Below are positions 1 through 6,180 of a stretch of 8,261 nt of DNA, one piece after another. The notes under the pieces are model-generated. The model ran no database searches, was not told where the DNA came from, and worked only from the letters and a program-made list of their open reading frames with translations. The stretch is from Burkholderiales bacterium (lineage in GTDB: Bacteria; Pseudomonadota; Gammaproteobacteria; Burkholderiales; JAEUOS01), in NCBI GenBank assembly GCA_947456845.1, contig CANGUJ010000154.1, forward strand, positions 1 through 8,261, given 5' to 3'. The position numbers and the translations under genes were made by a program. Positions within the stretch are counted from its first letter, which is position 1; each line of letters opens with the position of its first letter.

Positions 1-120
1 GCTGTTGAGCAGCACCTGGTAGAGCTCGGAGATGCGGCCGCGCGCGGCCTTGATGGCGGCTTCCTGCGCCGCCAGTTCGGGGCGTGTGCCGGGTACAACC
101 GGCGGTACTCGAGTGGACAT
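1..120 (-). CDS. Carboxymuconolactone decarboxylase (CMD)-family protein, N-terminal fragment cut by window edge
   Basis: The first 40 codons of a leftward gene run off the window. They begin MSTRVPPVVPGTRPELAAQE and continue through a helical stretch (IKAARGRISELYQVLLNS) with no stop. The pattern of a short proline-rich N-terminus, then an Arg-Gly-Arg-Ile-Ser turn, then a helix ending in LLNS resembles the start of CMD/AhpD-like proteins, a family of small all-helical enzymes that includes 4-carboxymuconolactone decarboxylase and peroxidase-like members. The ATG start is well supported by a near-perfect Shine-Dalgarno sequence (AGGAGG at 131-126) five bases upstream. It lies 46 bp after the truncated SDR on the same strand and is probably co-transcribed. 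The active-site region is outside the window, so the assignment rests on N-terminal resemblance only and the reaction is unknown. Confidence 0.55.
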   Translation of the reverse strand, partial: MSTRVPPVVPGTRPELAAQEAAIKAARGRISELYQVLLNS

Positions 121-125
121 ATCTG

Positions 126-131
126 CCTCCT
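126..131 (-). promoter_or_regulatory. Strong Shine-Dalgarno site of the CMD-like gene
   Basis: The minus strand reads AGGAGG, then five bases, then ATG. It is one of the strongest ribosome binding sites in the window, although the gene is at least eighth in the operon. This suggests that the protein is made efficiently despite the damaged gene just before it. Confidence 0.7.
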
Positions 132-166
132 GGTAGTGTCGTTCGTCCGTGCGGAACGGGCTTGCG

Positions 167-520
167 TCATCCGCACCGCACGGTCATGCCGCCATCGACC
201 ACGATTTCGGTGCCGGTGATGAAACGCGCCTCGTCGGAAGCGAGGAAAAGTATGGCGTTGGCGGTGTCGGTGCCGTCACCCATGAAACCGAGCGGTATGC
301 GCGCCTGGCGCGACCTGAGCAATGCCTCGACATCGCCGCCGGCCTCCCGCGCGCGCCGCACGGTCTCCTCGAGGCGACCGGCATCGATATCGGCGGCCAA
401 AACGCGCGCCCCCTCCTGGGCGAAGCGCACCGCGGTGGCGCGCCCGTTGCCCCAGCCGGGTCCCACCGAACCGGCACCGCATACGATCGCGACCTTGCCG
501 GCCAGCCGGCCGCTAGTCAC
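167..520 (-). pseudogene. Short-chain dehydrogenase/reductase with internal in-frame deletion (about 117 aa)
   Basis: The N-terminal part is a clear SDR Rossmann start. It has the strand GKVAIVCGAG, a glycine-rich loop at residues 15-26 (GAGSVGPGWGNG), and a second strand ending ARVLAADID (residues 38-46), whose Asp suggests NAD(H). The C-terminal part is equally clear: IPLGFMGDG, ANAILFLASDEARFITGTEI and the closing VVDGG (residues 75-111). These normally lie about 200 residues apart in a protein of about 250 aa, but here they join directly near residues 66-72. The NNAG strand, the catalytic Ser and the Tyr-x-x-x-Lys pair are all missing, with the frame intact and no stop. I chose the GTG at 520, which overlaps the previous stop by 8 nt (GTGACTAG) and is one or two residues before the usual SDR start. 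An ATG at 547 is the alternative. It cannot be a working classical SDR. It is probably a remnant, or less likely an assembly collapse. Confidence 0.8.
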
Positions 521-1409
521 GCGGGATCCCGGCCAGGCGTTCGACATGACGAACCGTCGATATGTAGTCCAGATCCCCTTCACCCTGCGCGGCGATGGCC
601 GCATAGATCTGCCTGACCTGCGCCGTCAGGCCCAGCGGCACGCCGCTGCGCGCGCCCTCACCCAGGATGAGGTCGAGATCCTTGATCATTTGCAGGCCGG
701 AAAAAGTCGACGTGTAATCGCGCGCCTGCAGCGGCGCCACCTTGTAGTTGACCATCGGGGAGCCGACCGCGCTCTTGCCCATGATGTCGAGCATCTGCGA
801 CCAGTCCAGGCCTCCTTTCTCGCCCAGCGCAAGGGCCTCCCCCATCAGGCCGGCAGTGCCCGCGATCAACAGGTTGATCACCAGCTTGATCACCCTGCCC
901 TGCTCCCCCTCGCCGAGGTAGAAGTGGGTCTTGCTGAAGGTGTCGAGCAGGGGCTTGACGAAGTCGTACGCCGGGCGGGGTCCTGAAGCCATGACCGTCA
1001 GCGCGGCTGCGCGCGCGACCACCGGGTTACCCGACACGGTTGAGCGCACGTACTCGACACCGGCAGCCGCGAGCACGCCGGCCGCCTCGGCCGAGATGCC
1101 GGGCGAGACGGTGCTGGTGTCGGCATAGATCAACCCGGGACGTCCCGCCGCGGCGACCAGCCTGGCAACGCCCGCGAACGCGGCATCGTTGGGCAGCGAA
1201 CTGAGGACCACATCGGCGCCGCGCACGCTTGCGCCGGGGTCGGCTGCCGCCGTGGCGCCCGCAGCGGACGCCAGCGCGAGATTTTCAGCCACGGGATCGA
1301 ACGCGACGACCCCGAAGCCGGCACGGCACAGGTGCTCGATCATCGGCAAGCCCATCTTGCCCGCCCCGATGAAGGCGACGGTATGGGTGCGGGCGGTTGC
1401 GCCGGTCAT
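513..1409 (-). CDS. HIBADH-family NAD-type beta-hydroxyacid dehydrogenase (second copy)
   Basis: This predicted cytosolic 298-aa oxidoreductase belongs to the 3-hydroxyisobutyrate / 6-phosphogluconate dehydrogenase family, which interconverts beta-hydroxyacids and semialdehydes or ketones. Visible parts, in residues numbered from the ATG, are the Rossmann motif GAGKMGLPM (about 15-23), an Asp ending the second strand (VVAFDP, D38) that points to NAD rather than NADP, a substrate-loop STVSGN (about 123-128), the catalytic Lys (K175) with its partner Asn four residues on (KLVIN), and the C-terminal motif MIKDLDL carrying the second conserved Lys (K243). Length is normal for the family. The ATG at 1409 overlaps the amidohydrolase stop as TGATG and is preceded by GAAGGTGG, so it is preferred to the adjoining GTG at 1412. 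The stop overlaps the truncated SDR start. The substrate cannot be read from sequence. It differs from the copy at 2771-3700 in cofactor signature. Confidence 0.88.
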   Translation of the reverse strand: MTGATARTHTVAFIGAGKMGLPMIEHLCRAGFGVVAFDPVAENLALASAAGATAAADPGASVRGADVVLSSLPNDAAFAGVARLVAAAGRPGLIYADTSTVSPGISAEAAGVLAAAGVEYVRSTVSGNPVVARAAALTVMASGPRPAYDFVKPLLDTFSKTHFYLGEGEQGRVIKLVINLLIAGTAGLMGEALALGEKGGLDWSQMLDIMGKSAVGSPMVNYKVAPLQARDYTSTFSGLQMIKDLDLILGEGARSGVPLGLTAQVRQIYAAIAAQGEGDLDYISTVRHVERLAGIPRD

Positions 1410-2764
1410 CACGCCACCTTCTTGAGGTTGAGCGCGGAGAGGATGCGGTCGCCGGAAGCCGACAGCACCGACTGTAGGCGTTCGATGCCCGTGTGCAGCA
1501 GTTTACCGCGCCGTTTTTTCCATCGTCCTGCGATCATCACCGAATCGATGTTCGCGAGGCTGGTCTGCATGACCACGCTGGCCACCGGATCGTGAACCGG
1601 GTGCATGTTGATCTGCCTGGCGTCAATGAGGACCAGATCGGCCTGCTTGCCCGCGGCGAGCGAACCGATGCGGTCATCCATACGCAGCATCTTCGCCCCG
1701 CGCGTGGTGATCCATGAAAAGGCCTCGCGCACCGGCACGGTCGAGGTGTCTGGAATGCCGCCGTCGGCTGCCCGCCGGTCGGCGTTGTCGAGGGCGCGCT
1801 GCATCGCCAGCGCAATGCGCGCCACCGTGAACATGTCTCCCGACATTACCGATTCGAGATCCACGCCGAGCGTGGGCCCGCTGCCCAGCCGGCGCAAGCG
1901 CCCGGTGATCGGGTGGCCGTGCCCTTGCGCCATCTCGTTTTCGGGCGTGATCGAAAAGCTCATGCCGAGATCGACAAAACGCTTCAGTTGCTCGTCCGAC
2001 AGGTTGTTGCCGTGGACGATGTTGACATGGTCCCCGAGCAACCCGGCCGCCTCGAGCCGCTCCCATCCGTCCGGCGTCCTGGCGGGGCCACCACCCTGGT
2101 GCATGCTGGCGATCAGGCCGGACTCGCGGGCGAGCGCGAAATCCGCCAGGGCGACCTCCAGGGTCGAGTAGTGCGGCCCGAGAATCGCCAGCCCGAGTGT
2201 GACCAGGCCGTCATTGGCCGGCAGACGATGCTTGAGCAGGCGCTCGACCTCATGGCGCGGATGCGGGACCTCCCAGAACGGCTTCTGCCCGGGTTTCGGG
2301 TCGGGCTTCGGACTGCCGTGGAAGAAAGCTGCGCGGATGCCGGATTCGACCAGGCCGTCGATGGCGGCATCGGTGTGCGCCGGCGTCGGGTTGTTGTGGC
2401 ACCAATCCACCAGCGTGGTGGCGCCGCAATTGATCTGGTTGAGAGCGCCGACGGTGGTGGCGATGCCGATGTCTTCGGGACGAAACACGGTCGCCAGCCC
2501 GGCATGCACATGCTTGAAGTATTCGGGCAAGGTCCAGTTCGCCGCCACGCCGCGCAGGCCGGTCTGCCAGGTGTGCATATGGGCATTGACCAGGCCGGGG
2601 ATGACGATGAAGCCGGCTGCCTCGACAACTTCGGCGTCACCGGCGGCGAGCGCGGGTCCGATGGCGGCGATACGGTCGTTCTCGACCAGCAGATCGCCCT
2701 GCAAGTCGCCGGTCGCCTCATCCATCGAGACGATCGTGGCATTGCGGATGAGGGTACGCGCCAT
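1409..2764 (-). CDS. Amidohydrolase-superfamily deaminase/chlorohydrolase-type enzyme (ATZ/TRZ/COG0402-like)
   Basis: This complete 451-aa metal-dependent hydrolase has the order typical of the cytosine deaminase / triazine hydrolase group. It starts with an N-terminal beta-sandwich strand (LIRNATIVSMD). The first metal pair is in VNAHMHTWQ (H62, H64). Further histidines are H222 (ASMHQGG) and H251 (IVHGNN), and the barrel-end Asp is D302 (LGVDLES). The C-terminal signature is GSLAAGKQADLVLID (residues 367-381). The segment TPENEMAQGHGHP (273-285) marks a subfamily distinct from the characterised deaminases. The acidic residue of the usual HxxE motif after H222 is absent (Gly at that position). 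Such enzymes hydrolyse C-N or C-Cl bonds in heterocycles or enamide-like compounds in the cytosol. The substrate here is unknown. It begins 6 bp after the preceding dehydrogenase and ends overlapping the next one, so it is translationally linked to both. The Shine-Dalgarno is weak. Confidence 0.85.
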   Translation of the reverse strand: MARTLIRNATIVSMDEATGDLQGDLLVENDRIAAIGPALAAGDAEVVEAAGFIVIPGLVNAHMHTWQTGLRGVAANWTLPEYFKHVHAGLATVFRPEDIGIATTVGALNQINCGATTLVDWCHNNPTPAHTDAAIDGLVESGIRAAFFHGSPKPDPKPGQKPFWEVPHPRHEVERLLKHRLPANDGLVTLGLAILGPHYSTLEVALADFALARESGLIASMHQGGGPARTPDGWERLEAAGLLGDHVNIVHGNNLSDEQLKRFVDLGMSFSITPENEMAQGHGHPITGRLRRLGSGPTLGVDLESVMSGDMFTVARIALAMQRALDNADRRAADGGIPDTSTVPVREAFSWITTRGAKMLRMDDRIGSLAAGKQADLVLIDARQINMHPVHDPVASVVMQTSLANIDSVMIAGRWKKRRGKLLHTGIERLQSVLSASGDRILSALNLKKVA

Positions 2765-2770
2765 TTTGCT

Positions 2771-3700
2771 TCAGGACTCTAGGCCGTCGCTGATTTCGAC
2801 GTTGGCCGGCGTGAGTTCGAGGCCGGCGTTCTTGGCCAGTTCGACCAGCAGGACCGCGAAATCCACGTTGTCGTAGCCGCGCCCGACCAGCGCGGCGATC
2901 GACTCCCTTGTCGCGGCCGCAGCCGGCATCGGCACGCCATGGGACTTGGCCGCAGCCATGCCGAGATCCAGATCCTTCAACAGCAGCTTCGGTGTGAAGG
3001 TGACCTTGTCGAAGGTGAGGTTGGCCAAGGTGGGCGTCTTGTAGGCGGTGTACATCGACCCGAGCACCGAATTGTTGATCGATTGCAGGAACACATGGCG
3101 CGGAATGCCGGCTTTTTCGGCAAGCACCGCCACCTCGCAAAAGGTCTGGATGATGACACCGAACATGGTGTTGTGGGCGATTTTCCATACCCGCGCCAGT
3201 TCCCCTTCGCCCAGCCACATTTCAGAGCGACCCAGCATGGCCAGGTAGGGTCGGACGGCCTCGTAGGAGGCCTTCGGGCCGGACGCCACCACGGAAAGCT
3301 TGCCGGCCTTGGCGACCTTGCCGTTGCCGGATACCGGCGCGCATATGTAGGCGATGCCGCGCCTTTCCAGTTCGGCACGCACACCGGCCGAGCCTTCCTG
3401 CGAGATCGAGGAGCAGTCCACGACCATGTCCGGCTTGGCGCCCCGCGACAGGAGACCGCCCGCCTCGAAAAGCACCTCTTTCAGGTCGTCGGTGGTCGAC
3501 ACCATGGTGAACACGATGTCGCGATCGGCCAAATCGGGCTTGCCGGCCACGATCTTGGCGCCATAGGGCTTGAGCGGTTCGGCCTTGGCCGCCGTGCGAT
3601 TCCAGACCGAAACGTCGCAGCCGTTTTTGAGGAGGCGAATGGCCATGGCTTCGCCCATGCGTCCGAGGCCGATCCAGCCGATGGTGGGTTGCTTGCTCAT
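2771..3700 (-). CDS. HIBADH-family NADP-type beta-hydroxyacid dehydrogenase (first copy)
   Basis: This 309-aa cytosolic enzyme is in the 3-hydroxyisobutyrate dehydrogenase / tartronate semialdehyde reductase family. The Rossmann motif GLGRMGEAM (11-19) is followed by VWNRT (32-36). The Asn-Arg-Thr at the end of the second strand is the pattern that generally favours NADP(H). The substrate loop reads APVSGN (121-126), where the family usually has APVSGG. The catalytic Lys is K173 with N177 (KIAHN), and the second conserved Lys is K242 (LLLKDLDL). Length is normal for the family. The ATG at 3700 has a modest GGAAA a few bases upstream, and the protein starts directly at the first Rossmann strand. 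It follows pcaJ after a 48-bp G-rich gap and precedes the amidohydrolase by 6 bp. The true substrate is unknown. Possible roles are reduction of a semialdehyde or oxidation of a hydroxyacid made by the neighbouring enzymes. Confidence 0.88.
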   Translation of the reverse strand: MSKQPTIGWIGLGRMGEAMAIRLLKNGCDVSVWNRTAAKAEPLKPYGAKIVAGKPDLADRDIVFTMVSTTDDLKEVLFEAGGLLSRGAKPDMVVDCSSISQEGSAGVRAELERRGIAYICAPVSGNGKVAKAGKLSVVASGPKASYEAVRPYLAMLGRSEMWLGEGELARVWKIAHNTMFGVIIQTFCEVAVLAEKAGIPRHVFLQSINNSVLGSMYTAYKTPTLANLTFDKVTFTPKLLLKDLDLGMAAAKSHGVPMPAAAATRESIAALVGRGYDNVDFAVLLVELAKNAGLELTPANVEISDGLES

Positions 3701-3712
3701 TTGATTTCCGAT

Positions 3713-3748
3713 GGGTTGGTTTGAGGTTGGTTGGAGGTTGAGGATGGG
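3713..3748 (+). repeat. Short GGTTGG-rich low-complexity tract between pcaJ and the dehydrogenase gene
   Basis: This intergenic gap holds imperfect tandem GGTTGG/GGTTGA units. The run GGTTGGTTTGAGGTTGG (3714-3730) has four GG pairs with loops of 2, 5 and 2 bases. This fits the rule for a two-layer G-quadruplex and resembles the thrombin-aptamer pattern. The G-rich strand is the template strand of the operon, so the mRNA is C-rich here. A structural or regulatory role is only inferred. Confidence 0.5.
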
Positions 3749-4393
3749 TCAGGGTTCGCGCAGCGGCACGCCGGAAATGCGCACCAGTTCATCGAACTGG
3801 AGCCCGTCCACCCAATCAAGGGCGGTGACCCCGTGCGGACCGATCGCCAGCGTGGCCAGATCGGTGTAGACGCGCTTGACGCAGCCCACGCCGGTCAGGG
3901 GATAGGTGCAGCGCTCGACGATTTTCGACTCGCCTGCCTTGGTCTGATGCTCCATCATCACGTAGGTGCTCTTGGCGCCGACGGCCAGGTCCATCGCGCC
4001 GCCGACAGCGGGAATCGCATCCGGCGCGCCGGTGCTCCAGTTGGCCAGGTCGCCGTTGACCGCCACCTGGAAGGCGCCCAGCACGCAAATGTCGAGGTGG
4101 CCGCCGCGCATCATCGCAAACGAGTCGGCGTGATGGAAGAATGCGCCACCCGGCAGCAGGGTGACGGGCTGCTTGCCGGCGTTGATCAGGTCCCAGTCCT
4201 CTTCCCCCTTGGCCGGCGCCGGCCCCATGCCGAGGATGCCGTTTTCGCTGTGCAGGAAAATCTCGCGCCCGCGCGGCAGGTGATTGGCCACCAGGGTCGG
4301 CAGGCCGATGCCGAGGTTCACATAGGCGCCCTCCGGAATGTCGCGCGCCACCCGGGCGGCCATTTCGTCGCGGGTTCTGCGGATGTAGCTCAT
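3749..4393 (-). CDS. pcaJ: 3-oxoadipate CoA-transferase subunit B (PcaJ-like)
   Basis: This is the beta subunit (214 aa) of a class I CoA-transferase that moves CoA from succinyl-CoA to 3-oxoadipate in the cytosol. The catalytic Glu lies in HSENGILGMGP (E50). Other family marks are EGAYVNLGIG (21-30), DLINAGKQ (68-75), FHHADSFAMMRGGHLD (86-101), GDLANW (114-119), GGAMDL (131-136) and the CTYPLTG block (162-168). From memory the sequence tracks Pseudomonas PcaJ closely, including the ending FDEL..ISGVPL. The longer open frame up to 4519 is rejected because it lies inside the alpha-subunit gene. The ATG at 4393 overlaps the alpha stop as ATGA and has GGAGG four bases upstream. Related enzymes act on acetoacetate (ScoB/AtoD types). 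The neighbouring maleylacetate reductase, which makes 3-oxoadipate, favours the oxoadipate assignment. Confidence 0.88.
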   Translation of the reverse strand: MSYIRRTRDEMAARVARDIPEGAYVNLGIGLPTLVANHLPRGREIFLHSENGILGMGPAPAKGEEDWDLINAGKQPVTLLPGGAFFHHADSFAMMRGGHLDICVLGAFQVAVNGDLANWSTGAPDAIPAVGGAMDLAVGAKSTYVMMEHQTKAGESKIVERCTYPLTGVGCVKRVYTDLATLAIGPHGVTALDWVDGLQFDELVRISGVPLREP

Positions 4394-5076
4394 GCGGCCT
4401 CCATGGCGCCCTGGCGCGCGACCTTGACCACGCGCTTGACGAAAATGCCCGGCGTGACCACGACTTCGGGGTCGAGCGCGCCCAGTTCGACGGTTTCGAA
4501 AACCTGGGCGATTGTGCATTTGGCGGCCGTCGCCATGATCGGCCCGAAGTTGCGCGCCGCCTTCCGGTAGGTGAGATTGCCCCAGCGGTCGCCGCGCTCG
4601 GCCTTGATCAGCGCGACATCGGCATGGATGGGATATTCGAGCACGTACATGCGGCCGTTGATCTCGCGGGTTTCCTTGCCCTTGGCAAGATCGGTACCGT
4701 AGCCGGTCGGGGTGAAAAAGGCGCCGACGCCGGCACCGGCCGCGCGGATGCGCTCGGCGAGGTTGCCCTGCGGCACGAGCTCGAGTTCGAGCTTGCCGGC
4801 GCGGTACAGGCTGTCGAAATGGTGCGAGTCCGCCTGGCGCGGAAATGAGCAGATGATCTTGCGCACGCGCCCGGCCTTGAGCAATGCCGCCAGACCCTGC
4901 TCGCCGTTGCCGGCATTGTTGTTGACGATGACAAGGTCCCTCGCGCCCTGCTCGATCAAGCCGTCGATCAATTCATTGGGCATGCCTGCACCGCCGAAAC
5001 CGCCGGTCATGACGGTGGCGCCGTCGGGCACCCCGGCCAGCGCATCGGCAACGGACGCGTACAGCTTGTTGATCAT
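4390..5076 (-). CDS. pcaI: 3-oxoadipate CoA-transferase subunit A (PcaI-like)
   Basis: This is the alpha subunit (228 aa) of the same class I CoA-transferase. The glycine-rich GGFGGAGMP (25-33) contacts CoA in this family. NNNAGNGEQGLAAL (52-65), CSFPRQADS (76-84), VPQGNLAERIRAAGAG (101-116), FTPTGYGTDLAKGKETREI (121-139) and GDRWGNLTYRKAARNFGPIM (162-181) match my memory of proteobacterial PcaI nearly block for block, more closely than acetoacetate-type subunits. The ATG at 5076 gives the expected MINKLY start. It has AGGAGG seven bases upstream, which overlaps the end of the maleylacetate reductase gene (TGAGGAGG), so translation of the two is probably coupled across the 12-bp gap. The product of the upstream enzyme is the expected substrate. 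A thiolase (PcaF) is needed to complete the route and is not present here. Confidence 0.9.
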   Translation of the reverse strand: MINKLYASVADALAGVPDGATVMTGGFGGAGMPNELIDGLIEQGARDLVIVNNNAGNGEQGLAALLKAGRVRKIICSFPRQADSHHFDSLYRAGKLELELVPQGNLAERIRAAGAGVGAFFTPTGYGTDLAKGKETREINGRMYVLEYPIHADVALIKAERGDRWGNLTYRKAARNFGPIMATAAKCTIAQVFETVELGALDPEVVVTPGIFVKRVVKVARQGAMEAA

Positions 5077-5083
5077 GCTCTTG

Positions 5084-5089
5084 CCTCCT
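5084..5089 (-). promoter_or_regulatory. Shine-Dalgarno of pcaI overlapping the upstream stop codon
   Basis: The minus strand reads TGAGGAGGC, in which the TGA stop of maleylacetate reductase shares its last base with the AGGAGG. The pcaI ATG follows seven bases after AGGAGG. Ribosomes ending the first gene would sit on this site, which suggests translational coupling. Confidence 0.75.
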
Positions 5090-6150
5090 CAGGCGGCCGG
5101 CGGGCGGCCGTGAAAAGCGTCGTCGAGGAGCGCGCGAATGGCGGCACGGTTGAGCGGACGCGGATTCGGATACGGCGAGGCGGCGGCGATGTCGGCCGCC
5201 CGCTCCAGGCCGTCCGCCGGCATGCCGATGGCAGCCAGCGAGGTGGGCGTGCCCAGACGCTGCTCCAGGGCATACAAGCCTTGCGCGGCGTCGGTGGCGC
5301 CGAGCGCGCGCGCGATGCGGCGCATCGCCTCGGGGGCCGCCTTGGCGTTGTAGGCGGTGGCATGCGGCAGCACCACGGTGTGGGTCTCGGCGTGCGGGAG
5401 GTTGAAACTGCCGCCAAGGGTGTGGCACAGTTTGTGATGCAGCGCCATGGCGCAGCCGTTCAACGCGATGCCGCACAGCCACGCCCCGTAGAGCACATTC
5501 GAGCGAGCCTCGATATCGCGCGGGGCGGCAAGCACCGCGGGCAGGCCGCTTGCGAGGGCGCGAATGCCCTCCTCGGCCATCAGCGAAATCACCGGGTTGG
5601 CATCCACCGCGTAGAGGGCTTCCACCGCATGGGCGATGGCGTTCATCCCGCTGGTCGCCGACAGCGCCGCAGGCAGGCCCAGGGTCAATTCCGGATCGTA
5701 GATCACGGTGCGCGGCAGGACGCGCCCATCCCGGCCGGTCTTCTTCAAGCCGCCTTCGGTAATGCCGAACATGGTGGTCATCTCCGACCCGGCGTAGGTC
5801 GTAGGGATGGCCAGGATGGGCAGGCTCGATTCGAGGGCGATGGCCTTGCCCAATCCGGTGGTCGACCCGCCGCCTATGGCGACCGCACAGTCGGCGCCGA
5901 CCCGAGCCGCTTCGTCGCGCGCCTCCCGCGCGGTCTCGATCGGCACGTGCATCACCGCCCTGGCGAAGATCCCGGCGCAACGGGACCCGAGGCGCCGCGC
6001 CACGTCTTCCGCCTGGGCCGCCTGCTCCGGGGTGGAAAGCACGAGCGCGCGCCTGGCGCCGAGCAGGTCGATCTCGCGCTCGAGGTGGCCGATGGCACCG
6101 GCGCCGAAGACCACCCGGCCCGGATGGGAGGAATAAACGAATTGCAGCAT
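5089..6150 (-). CDS. Maleylacetate reductase
   Basis: This predicted 353-aa cytosolic NAD(P)H enzyme would reduce the double bond of maleylacetate to give 3-oxoadipate, the last step before the oxoadipate pathway joins central metabolism. It is in the iron-alcohol-dehydrogenase fold family. Visible parts are RVVFGAG (12-18), RALVLSTPEQ (34-43), the nucleotide-binding AIGGGSTTGLGKAIAL (91-106), AIPTTYAGSEMT (114-125), SGMNAIAHAVEALY (167-180), GAWLCG (222-227) and ALHHKLCHTLGGSFNLPHAE (236-255). The last block and MHVP at 67-70 are strong marks of maleylacetate reductases (TfdF/MacA type). At N170 the usual Asp metal ligand of iron-dependent relatives is Asn. The longer frame to 6306 would cross the promoter region, so I take the ATG at 6150, which gives the family-typical MLQFVYSSHPGRVVFG. 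It is first in the operon, 12 bp before pcaI. Confidence 0.92.
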   Translation of the reverse strand: MLQFVYSSHPGRVVFGAGAIGHLEREIDLLGARRALVLSTPEQAAQAEDVARRLGSRCAGIFARAVMHVPIETAREARDEAARVGADCAVAIGGGSTTGLGKAIALESSLPILAIPTTYAGSEMTTMFGITEGGLKKTGRDGRVLPRTVIYDPELTLGLPAALSATSGMNAIAHAVEALYAVDANPVISLMAEEGIRALASGLPAVLAAPRDIEARSNVLYGAWLCGIALNGCAMALHHKLCHTLGGSFNLPHAETHTVVLPHATAYNAKAAPEAMRRIARALGATDAAQGLYALEQRLGTPTSLAAIGMPADGLERAADIAAASPYPNPRPLNRAAIRALLDDAFHGRPPAA

Positions 6151-6180
6151 GGTGGTTTTTGCGTTACCTTGCCGAGGAAA

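Noticed and set aside
121..166. Possible terminator hairpin between the SDR remnant and the CMD-like gene
   Set aside because: Only short imperfect arms (such as GTTC...GAAC and TCC...GGA) are present, without a T-run on the minus strand.
84..986. Long plus-strand open frame of about 300 codons opposite the SDR and dehydrogenase genes
   Set aside because: It is antisense to two clear protein families, has the Arg/Pro/Ala-rich composition of a GC-rich shadow frame, and has no recognisable domain.
1409..2764. Gamma-resorcylate decarboxylase, which would give resorcinol and lead to maleylacetate
   Set aside because: That enzyme belongs to the ACMSD-type branch of amidohydrolases. This protein has the N-terminal beta-sandwich and C-terminal GKQADLVLID of the cytosine deaminase / ATZ-TRZ branch.
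1913..2782. Plus-strand open frame of 289 codons opposite the amidohydrolase
   Set aside because: The minus-strand protein here is a well-supported amidohydrolase. The antisense frame is rich in Gly, Asp, Val and Arg from codon-mirror effects and has no domain signal.
2939..3724. Plus-strand open frame of 261 codons opposite the first HIBADH-family gene
   Set aside because: It is a mirror frame of a confidently identified dehydrogenase, with no ribosome site or family resemblance.
4394..4519. N-terminal extension of the PcaJ-like frame
   Set aside because: It lies wholly within the pcaI coding sequence and encodes Arg/Gly-rich sequence unlike any CoA-transferase. The ATGA overlap at 4390-4393 marks the real start.
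5089..6150. Chlorocatechol (tfd/clc) operon membership of the maleylacetate reductase
   Set aside because: No chlorocatechol dioxygenase, chloromuconate cycloisomerase, dienelactone hydrolase or LysR regulator is present in the window. The regulator is IclR-type.
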